Source: Glutinoglossum americanum (Eukaryota > Ascomycota > Geoglossomycetes > Geoglossales > Geoglossaceae). Taken from it: DNA of 64,000 nucleotides. A program made the position numbers and the translations under genes. A model generated the notes under the pieces. That model worked only from the letters and a program-made list of their open reading frames with translations. It searched no databases and was not told where the DNA came from. Location: NCBI GenBank assembly GCA_020080175.1, contig JAGHQL010000045.1, positions 1 to 64,000 on the forward strand, read 5' to 3'. The stretch's first letter is position 1, and every line of letters starts with the position of its first letter. Positions 1 to 10,602 of the stretch are shown here, in pieces.

Positions 1-1276
1 GGGGAGGATGGGGGGGTGGAGGGTGGGGTCTCGAAGACGAGTCCGAAACGTGTGTCGACATCGGAGGGGTCAATGAAGTATCCTAGACATCGGGGTGCGC
101 GGAACTCCTCTGGTTTCTTCGGGTCATGCAGTAGGATTGCGAGCTGCCGCACCCTCTTCGCGACAAAATCTGGGGGCTCCTCCTTCTCACTGCGCAGGTC
201 AGGATCATAGCGCTTCCATTCCACCCACGCCCTCTGACCATCATACATCGCTTCCTCGCGATTATGTACCAGCTTCGCACCCTTACTAGTAAGTTTGAAG
301 AGCTTCGGGTCGAGTTCGAGGTTCGTGAGGACCTGGCCGAGGTCGAGGCTTGTCTGGGTCAACTCGTCGAGTTGGTCCTGGTCGATGGCTGTATTGAGGC
401 CCTTGAAGCGGGCGAGTTTGGCAAGGTTGTCATCCTCGTAGACGGGGCTGGGGTCGTCCTCCGGTTCGATAGATTGCATGAAGCGCTGGACGGGGTCGAT
501 TTTGAGGCCGGGAGGGAGAGCTTGTTTTTGGCCGACGGCGGCAGCGGACTGGAAGATCTGGACAAGGTAATCCACTTTATCGTTGAGCTGGACGATCTGC
601 AACTGAGTTTCCTGGGTTGCTTGACGCAGCACATGTTGCTGCTGTGTATCTAGAAGCTCCTTCATGAAATTGTTAAACTGGTTAAGTTTAAACAGGAGAT
701 CCTCGAATTCCTTTCTATCGAAAGTCGCCCAACGGAGCTTCGTGGGATATCTCCGCGTCCTCTCGACGAACGACAGCGCCTTCTCCATGAGCGTGTCTAG
801 CCGTCCAGGGAAACGGTCTTGGAATACTCCTCCTCGGGTGAGCTGCTGCGATTTCGAGTATGAAGGTGGAGGAACGTCGACCAGAAGTGGCTTTTGCAAC
901 AACTTCTGATACCTCGCATCTAGCTTGCCGAAGCCTAGTAGCAGTGACTCCTTCTGGTGCAGAATATCCAACAGCAGTGTTCGATTGAGTCTTGCCACGC
1001 TCTTAGACAGCGTCTCGTCCGTCTCCGATATCCCAGCGACTCTCGCCCAATCTAGGAGCCGATGCTGTTCGGTCTTCAGCCGGACCAAGAGGTACTCGTA
1101 CGTTTTAGGCATGTCATTCGCGTCCGAGAGGAGCTGATACCCTATGCCAAATGTCAGCGCTTGGTTTCTCATTCCACCAGACGAGCAAGGCATTGTAGCT
1201 CACCCGCCATGCATCCAGAGAACACCTGGAAAGTCAGCGATACCGCCGCCATCGTTGTTCCTATAGGGTCCACCAT
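1..1276 (-). CDS. HeLo-domain (prion-inhibition and propagation) protein, 3' end outside window
   Basis: Two exons are visible: 1276-1204 and 1141 to the window edge. They are separated by a 62-nt intron (1203-1142, GTGAGC...CATAG). The start was chosen at MVDPIGTTMAAVSLTFQVFS, because the HeLo domain begins with this hydrophobic helix (xxVSLTFQVFSGC). The splice gives FSGCMAGYQLLSDANDMPK, the usual HeLo continuation. About 405 codons are open to base 1, ending in the linker RCLGYFIDPSDVDTRFGLVF. In fungal HeLo proteins that linker leads into a protein-kinase-like domain, which would lie beyond the left edge. HeLo domains are known from HET-s and relatives as membrane-acting effectors of fungal non-self recognition and cell death. 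The role of this copy is inferred only. The visible part is intact, with no in-frame stop. Confidence 0.85.
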
Positions 1277-2566
1277 GATTCGAGCGCAATCGTAACAATG
1301 GCTAGTAAGGGTTAAAGTGGCTGATAGAAACCAGGCACTTGCTTTTCTGCGTATAAACCAGCCAAGCCGCTGGTGCTCAACCGTAAAATATATCAATAAA
1401 GATAAAAAATTAAAACAACCATCTAGTGGCTTTCCACAGCCAAGTGTACTGAGCCAGACTGCGCCGAACAGGAACTGAGGAACCACATCAGCCTTTGGAA
1501 TTTAACCTTCTTATACTTCCGGGTGCGGACCGCAAGGCGGCCGTCAAGCTGCGTTGTCTCGCCATGCAGGTTTATGCCGGTTATTCTTGCATAGAACTTT
1601 AGTGGAACGGCGAATAGGTATCTGAGATTGACCAGCGAGCCAGGCTATGCGGCGCAAATGCACCCGACGCAGTATAGCGATATATGCGTTGACTTTTGAA
1701 ATCTGTCTTAGAACGCGCTCTAGCTGGTTGATTGCTTAAAGTCCACTGGTTCATCGCCTCGCTGAAGGGGGTCGTGCACCTGCTCCGCCACTAAAAGCCC
1801 CCAAGCCGCAGAAAAAGCCGAAGTGGTTCTGTTTTATGAGGGAAACGGTTTCATCAACGGGCTTTGAATTGTGCTTATCCCGTATATTCACACTCCTTCT
1901 CTCGAACATATCCTCTCACTTTCTATAACTGGATTTCCATTGTTTTTTTTTTGGTTAAATCTGTCTGGAATGCCCTAACTGTATGACTGGACCAACCACC
2001 CGCCTCCATAACCAGAGCTTTCACTACTCACTAAAACGGAGCAACTGAATTTCCCTTCGCCGCGCAATAGCCTTCGCACACCAGTCATGTTGTAAAGCAA
2101 ATGCCAATTCCCCATTTAGGTCCTTCTCTCCCACTCTCCACCAAGGTCGCCACCATCCTGCCTGCAACATCAAGCCCGCAGGAATAGGAACATTGATAGG
2201 GATACCACCACCAACTATGCAAGATAAGGACCCCAACGTCGCATCGATATACAAGGAGTTCTTGGTCAGCATGTTAACGCCGCACGCTCACCATGTGCAT
2301 AAAATCTCATGAACGAATATTCAGGGGCTTTTTTGAAACTTTTAAAGTCCTCCCATTCAGGCAGTTTCTCGCCTCGAAAAACCATCTGCCTTGCTAAACA
2401 TGGTGGCATCCCTCCCATCGCCTGATAAAGACGAAAATTCGCATGATATGTATCGTTAAATCTCGAGTCTGCTCACGATGCCGTAGAGGGGAAGTGACTG
2501 GAACACACATGTGTTCGAATTCCAGGTTTTGACTCCTCTTCTATAATCCGGCTCTTCTTTCAACCC
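1277..2566. other. intergenic, no gene seen
   Basis: About 1.3 kb upstream of the HeLo gene and downstream of the BTB-like gene, so it should hold the HeLo gene promoter. A short 82-codon reading frame on the minus strand (2272-2024) has no recognisable domain and I do not call it. The T9 run near 1940 and AT-rich stretches fit untranslated or intergenic DNA. No tRNA fold was recognised. Confidence 0.5.
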
Positions 2567-4951
2567 TCAGTGGGCGAGGCCCTTCCATCTCCTCCTCAAT
2601 TCAACGCCACTTCCTTGTCCACTATACTCAATCACCACGCTCTCTTCCCAACAAATATTCTCCCAAGCTTTGCTGTTTGTTGAGCGCTCCTCTTTAGATA
2701 TGTTTGCTCGTCCGCGGATCTCCCTACGTCTCCGTTCCCGCTCATCGACCACATCCCTAGCAAGTTTCTGTCTCAACGTTGCACTTGCCCAGCCATCAAG
2801 AGTACCCAGTTTTGTAGACTCTAGAATATGCTTTAGAAGAGGGAAAGGGAGGGATAGAAGGGTGCTTGAAAGGACAGTGGTCGACAGGTTTATGAGCTTG
2901 ATGTCGTCCTCAGTCGGATTGTCACCAAACTTCATGGAGCTGAGGCGAGGGTTAGTTGGCGGCTTGACATTTACTTCCATAGGTAGCCTTGGGTGGTAAG
3001 AGAACTGTGGGGCGCCAGAATCAAGGACAAAGTTCGCAGGATATTCCTGTACGATGAAGTCCAGGGCTTGCTGAAGAAGGCCATCTGCGTGTGGGGCATA
3101 AGTTCCTCCGCTAGGGCCAAGTGGGGGGGTCTCCGGAGTTCCTTGCGGGGAGTCCAAGCTGCTAGCACTTCCAACCTGAGAGCCTTCAGCGGAAGCACTT
3201 TGGCGAGAGCTGGCAGAAGAAGACACAGATGTCGAGGACCTCACATCTCCAGACGTCCACTCCATACCCAAGCCTCCTTCCATCGCGAAATCCAGAGCTT
3301 TCTCAAGTGTTTCCCATGTGATTGCATGGCCAGCAGCCTCCACTCCCTGACGGGCGACTGTAGTAATCTGTAGCAAACAGCCAGCCGCAGCATACGAGAG
3401 GGCAAGACCCATACGTTTTTGGATCGCTTGGACGTCTAAGAGCTGTCCGTCTATGGCTCGGTAAGACCGTGAAGGTGGGTCCCCTGAAGTAATGATCTTT
3501 TGGTACGGAAGGAGCGGTAGGCCGTAAAGACGCTGTAGAGCCATCGAAAACCCCTCTGGTGAAAGAAAGTGGTCAGTTGTTTCTACCCGGAGGCTCCTGT
3601 CGCTTCTGCCTTTTGGCGTACCCAGGTCCATGAGCGCCTTTAAAGTCGGGCTTCTCGCAATCAGAAGCCCATGGACGTGCCACGTCCTCTTGAACTGATC
3701 GTTGACGTGCTGGAGCTCTAATTTGTAGTCCGAGCAGTCCGGTCTGTCGAATTGGCTTTGAATATAGTTTGACAAGCCTCCAAGATCTTTGTCCTTTGGT
3801 GTAAGCTGTTCTGGGAGGAGGAAAGCTTGACTGCCATCTCCTCTGAACTCGCCAGGTTCGCCCTGGGAATGCGTGTCCTTTTCACTAGCGGCAACACTGG
3901 AGACAGCGTTTTGCTGTCCACCTTGCGCTGGCGCTTGAGGCGAGTCGCGCCTAAGGTATGGGGTATTGTGATCGTGGGAAGGGCCGGGAAAGACTCGTGG
4001 GCCATGAGGTTGGGGAGGTTGAGACGGTAGGAACCCGCGATTTTCGCTTCCCACAGGTGTCCCAGGAGGAAACGGTGAGTACCCTTCTGGCGGTGCAAAC
4101 GACGGCATACGACCGTGATATTGTGGAGCGTATGGAAAGCTGGGTCTGGGGGGCAGGTAAACATCAGGCCGATGACTGAAGCTTGGATTGCCCGGGCGAT
4201 TCATGAATGGCACACGCGGTTCGGATAAACGGTGTTGGTGACCGAGAGGATGGAAAGGCGGCTGGAAATTAGGGTCCATAAATCCTGGTGGAGGGTGTGG
4301 GGGGTGTTGTAGGGCTGGTGAAGGGGAAGACGAGTCTGGATAGCCTCCAAAAACAACACCATTTGCGCCCGACTGTGGATGTGGGTGTTGGAGAGGCGGG
4401 TTGTTGTATGGAGGTAGAAACTGAGGTCCTGTTGGGGAATCGATAGATGAAGGAGCAGAATGCTGACCGTGAGGATGAAATGGAGGTGGAAACTGGTAGC
4501 CGAAGTACTGACGTGGCATAGGCTGCTCCATACTCTTCGTAGATGATGATTCTGTATCCATAGCTATCGAAATTATTAGTGAAGTGGATTTCGTCCTCAC
4601 TTACTCCTCGAACGAACCTTTAACCTGCTCCTCCAAATCCTTGTCCGAGGTGACCTCCAGAGATTCCTCAGCTCCTTTATTCACCTCCACATCAGCCGCA
4701 GTTGACTCAAGCTCATTGGAGTTTTGGATCGCGACATCGTCTGCCAGAGCGGTGGACAATGGTGGGCCATTCAACTGAGTCACTTCACCGTTCTGACCGG
4801 TTTCAGGAGCTGGCAGACTCATGCTCGCTGCAGCACCTTGCTTGATCTTTGCACGAGTAGGCAAAGGCACAGCCGGCACGATAGGCAGGGCGGTAACTGG
4901 CCTGCTCCTACTGCTCTGGGACACCCGCGTTGGTTCGGTAGACGGCGCCAT
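2567..4951 (-). CDS. BTB-like domain fungal protein of unknown function
   Basis: Model: exon 1 4951-4618, exon 2 4563-2567, about 776 aa. The first start is MAPSTEPTRVSQSSRSRP. A single in-frame TAA at 4603-4601 separates two long open stretches in the same frame. The best way past it is a 54-nt intron (4617-4564, GTTCGT...CGATAG). A GTAAGT donor at 4604 also exists, but neither AG near 4564-4552 keeps frame with it. Alternatively translation starts at the ATG at 4561. Residues about 110-360 are Pro/Gly/His/Gln-rich and look disordered. The middle (HVHGLLIARSPTLKALMDLG) resembles a BTB/POZ-like fold used in protein-protein contact. The C-terminus is helical and charged. It is conserved in Pezizomycotina as far as I recall, but I know of no function. 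Confidence 0.72.
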
Positions 4952-6585
4952 TTGCCTAAGGAAAAGCGCAAACCAAACGAGAAAACAGTTCGCAAAACCG
5001 TGACGAAGATGTGGCCTGTCTTCTCCAAAGATCAATTGAATGACCCTCGGGGAAGGCGATCAATTATCCTATAGCGCCTGCAGCAGAAGCAGCAGCAGTA
5101 GCAGCAAAAAGTGTGCACGATCGCACACAAAGAATGCTTGCTGTTTTTGTTGTCGCGGATTCAAAAAGTCGAGAAAAGGGCTTTCTTAATTTTCAAAAGC
5201 GGGGGTCACGTCGCGAAGCTTGGTGGTGACTAAGGACGTGCAGCAAAAGCCAGCGAGACCAGCTTTGCCCGCAGGATCGGTTGTTGGTTTCTTTTTCTTT
5301 TCCTTTTTTTTAAACGCCTCAGACTTCTGCTTTCTGTCAGTCATTGTGCGTACATACTACGTACATACTACATACCTATACGTACGGCTTAGTACATTCA
5401 TTGAGGCTGTTAGGCACTGCACTAGACTCGGGATGTTGCGCAGTGCAGCTTCCACTATCGAAGCACTATATGGTTAAAGATCATGCAGGAAAACGACGAA
5501 TAGCTTGGATTCTACCTGTATGCTACATGCCGGATCTCGAACGTAAAATCAGGAGCTTCTGCTTATCCCGTCGGACCTCGAGTGGGTAGTGGCTTGATCC
5601 ATACGACCACAAGGGAGCTATTTACTCGCAAAGAGACATGGCAGCTGTAGGGACTCTTCTTGAGGATACGGCTCGGGGACATGTCCGCCAAATAGTTGGA
5701 TGTGAGAATCTCTCCTAAGCATGGATATCCCGTAGAAGACGGAAACACCACACCGCTGACAGCTAAATACAGGTCAACTCTTCATGGCTAAACAGCGCCC
5801 TAAAGGTGTCTCAGCACCACTACCATTCTCCCTAGAACCCTCAATCCTTTGCAAGATAGGCATCGTATCTCCGCTTGAGTTCGAATATGATCTCCCTGTG
5901 TACTCACCATCCTACACTTATCTCCGACGTCTTGAGTGGTGAAAAGAAATAGAAGCCTCCCAGCAACAACCGGCTGTACCCCCACGCTGTGGCGAGCGCC
6001 CTTGGTGTTGAAGTTGAAATAGCACTTAGCTTTAGATTTAAGCTGCTGTTTCACTTAGACAGCCCATCCCAGCACGCGCTGTCAAGCCTTATCTCCATCC
6101 TGTTCGCAATATCACGGTAGGTTTCAAAGTGGGTTGGACATCTGGGCGAAGCCCTGAATGAACCTTTAAATTTTACCTCATGTATGATATCGGCGTAGAG
6201 CCATTCCGTAGGAAATTACTGTACAGCAAAGAAAATAGAGTTTTAATCCGACCCTTCTTTTCTTTGCTCGCCACAGACCAGCTGTACAGGGTCTCAAGTG
6301 GATAGCCTCGTATATAAGCCACCCATCAACAAATAAACGTAGGAGCTCTAAGAGCCTCGATCATCAAAGTTATAGCCAACTGACTCCCTATGCCATCCTG
6401 TAAAAGTACATTTGGACGAGATTGAGAGAATAAAAAGGTTTCCGGAAACAGACGATTTGCATAATGTGAGCAAAGCCATCCCCGAACAGAATTTACAGTT
6501 GAAAGGAAATTAACAGACTGAATGCTGAGTCTGCTGTTCAGCGGTATCATAGGCAGGTTACAATAAGCGACATGGGTGGCCTAAA
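4952..6585. other. intergenic, probable promoter of the BTB-like gene; no gene seen
   Basis: About 1.6 kb. Close upstream of the BTB-like start lie CAG/CTG-rich triplet repeats (about 5078-5107) and a T-rich stretch. Near 5345-5395 there is a short imperfect repeat of TACATACTAC-like units. The part next to 6586 should be the 3' flank of the 1338-aa gene. No protein or RNA gene was recognised. Confidence 0.5.
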
Positions 6586-9500
6586 TCAGAACATGCCTCC
6601 CTCCGCTATACGCTGTGGAGGGATAGTATTAGCGTTATTGGGGTAAGTCGGTACGACTGGTGATGGGGCCATTGGTGTGCCAGGAAATACTGGCATTGCG
6701 GGTGATGGGGCCATCATTGCCTGTTGTCTTGCTCGAGCGTTCATGTTACCTCCCTCACTAGACGACTTTCGTAGCTTGGTCCTGAGTTTTGGTCTACTGC
6801 TCTCTTCATCTGCCGAGAAGGTACTCCGTTCTTCGGAAGGTGACGGCTGAGCTATAGGCATAGGAGGATTATCACTCTTCTCGTTGCGGCTAAACGCACC
6901 AAAAACTGTCTGAGTTGTCGTCAATCTTCGTCTTCGTGGGTTGAGTGGCGGAACAGGCGGAGGAGCGTCGCTACCATTCTTGAGGCTCGCTCCAGGGGGG
7001 AGGTTGACAGTGGTGATGGTCGAGGTTGCGGACACAAAGATAGGCTCAGAAATGTCTGCCTTGTTGATAGACTTCTTGCGGCTTGATGGGACGCGCGCAG
7101 TGCTCTGGAATCCTGGCCCTGTGCCTTTTGTCGGTGTTGGCACAGCGGACGTAATAGGAGTCTCGTATAGAGGGGGCGTCGAGTTGGCAGAAAACGGTGT
7201 TATGGGCGATGGCGAAGGTCTAGGCGGCATTCCGGTCGTCTGGAAAGCCAACATGTCGTTGGAATCAAAAGCTCCAGGAAACGTTGATTTGCTGTTGCTT
7301 CTTGACCTACCGGAAACGGAGGTGGCCGAGCCGGATCCAGGGGTATAAGCATGTTGTGATGTTTCAAGAGTCGGCCTAGACGGATCAGAGAATTTTCGAC
7401 CGGCGTGGGGATCCTCCATTTGGCTTGCAGAGCTTCCAACGCCAATAGCCATTGCCCTCTGAAGATCATCTCGATATTTAATATCCCTATTCTTCGCACC
7501 CAAGGAGTTCTCCGAGCCCGAGCGCTCGCGGACGGAGCTAGGGGACGATGACGAGGGACGAGATGGTCTCGGTGTAGACCTATTCTTCAAGTCAAAAACG
7601 AATTCATCATGCCTTGTCTCCTCTCTGCCCGGTGGGCCCTGTCGACCGGCCTTAGACGGATTCGGTGGCTGAACAAATTCTGGAGTAGCCTTAATTTGTG
7701 GTGTCAACTGGTTGGGAGGAATTTTCGGAGCTTTAACAACTTCGTGAAGCATTCTCTCTTCTTCCCGCCTCCAATAGTCATCCTCAGCTCGAGGCGAGCC
7801 ATTGATACCATTTACGCCTAGTCCAAGCAGTTTCTTAGCCTTCAGTGGCCCTTCTGGAACTCGATTGGATTTAGGGTTGAGGACTCCAAAGGGGCTTCCG
7901 GCTCTAAATGGTAGCTTCTCAGTATACTCCATGGCCGGAGTACCAGCTGGGCTTCCGGAAACAGGGCTCATCGATCGTTCCTTCTCATTATAGTTCCTTA
8001 GGTTTTCTTGAATCTTCTTCCTCCGTTGTGCAAGCTCACTCGCAAAGTCGTCTCGTTCTCTTTGAGTATCTGTGCTGGCTTTACTCATATGGCGACCCCC
8101 CATTCCACTCTCCCCAGCCAGCCCCCCCCTCGCAGGCTCGTCGCTCTTACCCGCCACCCGTTGCTCTTGGTGTAGCTTTGAACCGACGGAAACAGGCGGC
8201 GGCACTGACCCATTCGCAACTCCAGGGCCCGTTGGACTTATGGAACTGTTGCTCTCGGCTTCAGCAAAATATCCACCATCCCAATCTTCAAATTCAAAGG
8301 GATTGCCGCTGCTACTGCCCAGCGACTGCTCAGTAGTCCTAGACTCTCGAGTCGACATATCCTTATTTACCCCAGGGGCCGGGCCAGAGCGAGAGTTTCT
8401 AGTACCATTTGTACCGCTAGTTGAAGTACCATAGTACGAAGACACAACACCACCGTAGACTGAGGAGACCCCGCTATCAGATCGGAGGTGCCGACGAACA
8501 AGCAGGTTGAGTCCGCCATCTGGTCCCAATGTCGGCGAGTCGTTGCCTTCTTCATCACTCGATTTAATGTTGTCAGGCACAGCTCCTTTATGGCCTCTTG
8601 GATCACTTGTAGGAATCACCGAGTCTTCACGGGTAACTTCCCTGACTGGCTCATTACGAGAATCGGGTATTCGAAGATTCGCGGGATGCTCACTTAGAGG
8701 CTCCCGTTGGACCTGAGGAGGGAAGTGCTGGTTGTATCGGCCGTCAGGCTTCCTACCCGACTTTGTAGAGTGATGGGGAAAGCTCGATACGTCCTCGGTT
8801 TCGGGCGAGCTAACGTCTAGGAAAGTGAAGGTGCCATTTGACTGAGCTGTGTCACTGATATTGGCCCGCGGCCGGCTCATGTCAGGTGTCTGGGTCATCT
8901 TTCTTGGAGAGGGCTCAGCCGACGGAGGGTATTGCCTTTGGGTTGAAGAACTTGACCTCGACCGATATGCTGCACTTGCGTCACCCCGTGCTCGAGCCGC
9001 GGGAGGAGGGCTTGGAGCAGGGGTTTGCGGAGGCGGAGCCCTGGGGGGTAATCGAGCTTCTCGTCCAACCTGCATCTGAATCTGTCTCTGGGAGTATTGT
9101 TGTTCATCGTATTGTTTCCTTTGTCTAGCAAAGGCTCCAAACATGGTGGCGGTAGCTCCTCCATCGCTAGTCTGGCCCGAACTAGCAGACCACGGATTGG
9201 AGACACCATTGCTCCCCATATTCAAAGGCTTCGATTGTGGACCATTACGGCCCTGGCCGGAAGCCTTGTGCGGACTAGATTCTTCTGTGTTATATTTATC
9301 CAAACTAGTTTCTATAGTACCGGAACTAGACGCACCGGTAGTATAAGCTGAGGTTGGCGGCGGACTTGGAATACGCATTCTTATTGTATCAGCGTTGGTT
9401 GTAGGCGACATTGGTCGGTCATGACGCTCGTTCAGGTTCGACGCGCTACCCGTGTGGTTGAGCGATGGGGATTGACTTTGGGGTGTTCCTCCATTCGCAG

Positions 9501-10602
9501 TGCGCTGACGTGAAAGAATATCAAGCTTGTTTATGGCATGGGACTGCTGCTCGTGAAGGTGCTGGTCAAGGCCCTGTTCATATAAAGGTCGTCGAGACTT
9601 GGTAGCCGATCGCTCGACGGCTGGGGTGCCCTGTGGGCCCGAGCTTGTTGAGGGTAATGCAGGAGGGTTTCCCAATGCTTGGCTATTCCCTCCATATATC
9701 GAAGGAGGGTTCTGTGAAGTAATAGAAGTTGCGGCCGTGGAAACCCGGGTATTGAACGGTCCTGACGTAGTGGATGAAGATGTTTCGCGATTCTTGTTGT
9801 AATCCGATAGAGGCGGGGAGTTCGATCTGTCTGTATGTTGATGTTCGCTTCGTCGCTGGAATTCAGCTTCTTCGTCTTTTCGATCCATCTCTCTTTCTCT
9901 CTCCCTCTCAGTCTCACGGAGTCTCTGAAAAGATGACATGGCAACATCATTCTCGTACACAAATTTTCCACCCATACCCCGATGATGATCTTGGTCACCG
10001 CCTGCGGAACTTAGATTCTTTGATGATGATGCTCCTGTGGGAATTTTGTAGACTTTTTGGCGTCCACCGAATAAGTTATTCCCTTCACCTCCTCTTGAAC
10101 GAGCCATAACACCGCCACCATGCGATGAGTCGTCATCTGTGCATATATCCTCACTCGAACCATTCGAGTTGGCGAAAGGTGGGCGTATTGATCCCCTTAT
10201 CGAAGAAACCTCCATAATATCCGCTAAGCCGGTGCCAGTGCCCCCAGGCGTCCACGGACCTGATGAAACGCCAAACTCCCCATACCTCGAAGACCGCTTG
10301 AGAGATAGAACGCTATCGTCATTTGCCTTGCCAATCTTGGTGCTTGGGTCATCCTGTTCCCTCAGCATGCTAAATCTCGCTGACATCTTCGGCATCAACA
10401 AGCTCGTTCTAAAATCATCCGTGGGAGGAAGCGCGTGTGCAAGATCAAATTCCGGTTTAGCTTCCGTTTGCTGGCCCTTGCTCCATTTAAACGGCTTCCC
10501 TCCCAACGACGATATAGACGGCACCTCCGACTCATCTGAAGGTCTCCTCGGGGCGAAACTCGCCTCTTTAGCCTTCTTCCTCGTTCGTAGTCGATGCATC
10601 AT
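6586..10602 (-). CDS. large, mostly disordered conserved fungal protein (1338 aa)
   Basis: One uninterrupted 4.0-kb reading frame starting at tandem ATGs (10602 and 10599). The N-terminus (MMHRLRTRKKAKEASFAPRR, then a PFKW motif and DDFRTSLLMP...ARFSMLREQDDP) is the part I recognise as conserved in filamentous ascomycetes. Most of the rest is Ser/Pro/Gly/Thr-rich and low complexity. A run of Arg/Glu (about aa 228-250) suggests a short charged helix, and a few conserved islands lie near the C-terminus (PPPVPPLNPRRRRLTTTQTV). There is no catalytic domain, TM segment or signal peptide. The length and lack of introns are notable beside its intron-rich neighbours. No function is proposed. A regulatory or scaffold role with many phosphorylation sites would fit but is a guess. 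Confidence 0.88.
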   Translation of the reverse strand: MMHRLRTRKKAKEASFAPRRPSDESEVPSISSLGGKPFKWSKGQQTEAKPEFDLAHALPPTDDFRTSLLMPKMSARFSMLREQDDPSTKIGKANDDSVLSLKRSSRYGEFGVSSGPWTPGGTGTGLADIMEVSSIRGSIRPPFANSNGSSEDICTDDDSSHGGGVMARSRGGEGNNLFGGRQKVYKIPTGASSSKNLSSAGGDQDHHRGMGGKFVYENDVAMSSFQRLRETEREREREMDRKDEEAEFQRRSEHQHTDRSNSPPLSDYNKNRETSSSTTSGPFNTRVSTAATSITSQNPPSIYGGNSQALGNPPALPSTSSGPQGTPAVERSATKSRRPLYEQGLDQHLHEQQSHAINKLDILSRQRTANGGTPQSQSPSLNHTGSASNLNERHDRPMSPTTNADTIRMRIPSPPPTSAYTTGASSSGTIETSLDKYNTEESSPHKASGQGRNGPQSKPLNMGSNGVSNPWSASSGQTSDGGATATMFGAFARQRKQYDEQQYSQRQIQMQVGREARLPPRAPPPQTPAPSPPPAARARGDASAAYRSRSSSSTQRQYPPSAEPSPRKMTQTPDMSRPRANISDTAQSNGTFTFLDVSSPETEDVSSFPHHSTKSGRKPDGRYNQHFPPQVQREPLSEHPANLRIPDSRNEPVREVTREDSVIPTSDPRGHKGAVPDNIKSSDEEGNDSPTLGPDGGLNLLVRRHLRSDSGVSSVYGGVVSSYYGTSTSGTNGTRNSRSGPAPGVNKDMSTRESRTTEQSLGSSSGNPFEFEDWDGGYFAEAESNSSISPTGPGVANGSVPPPVSVGSKLHQEQRVAGKSDEPARGGLAGESGMGGRHMSKASTDTQRERDDFASELAQRRKKIQENLRNYNEKERSMSPVSGSPAGTPAMEYTEKLPFRAGSPFGVLNPKSNRVPEGPLKAKKLLGLGVNGINGSPRAEDDYWRREEERMLHEVVKAPKIPPNQLTPQIKATPEFVQPPNPSKAGRQGPPGREETRHDEFVFDLKNRSTPRPSRPSSSSPSSVRERSGSENSLGAKNRDIKYRDDLQRAMAIGVGSSASQMEDPHAGRKFSDPSRPTLETSQHAYTPGSGSATSVSGRSRSNSKSTFPGAFDSNDMLAFQTTGMPPRPSPSPITPFSANSTPPLYETPITSAVPTPTKGTGPGFQSTARVPSSRKKSINKADISEPIFVSATSTITTVNLPPGASLKNGSDAPPPVPPLNPRRRRLTTTQTVFGAFSRNEKSDNPPMPIAQPSPSEERSTFSADEESSRPKLRTKLRKSSSEGGNMNARARQQAMMAPSPAMPVFPGTPMAPSPVVPTYPNNANTIPPQRIAEGGMF

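Noticed and set aside
264-653. 129-codon plus-strand frame
   Set aside because: Antisense of the HeLo gene, whose protein is recognisable on the other strand.
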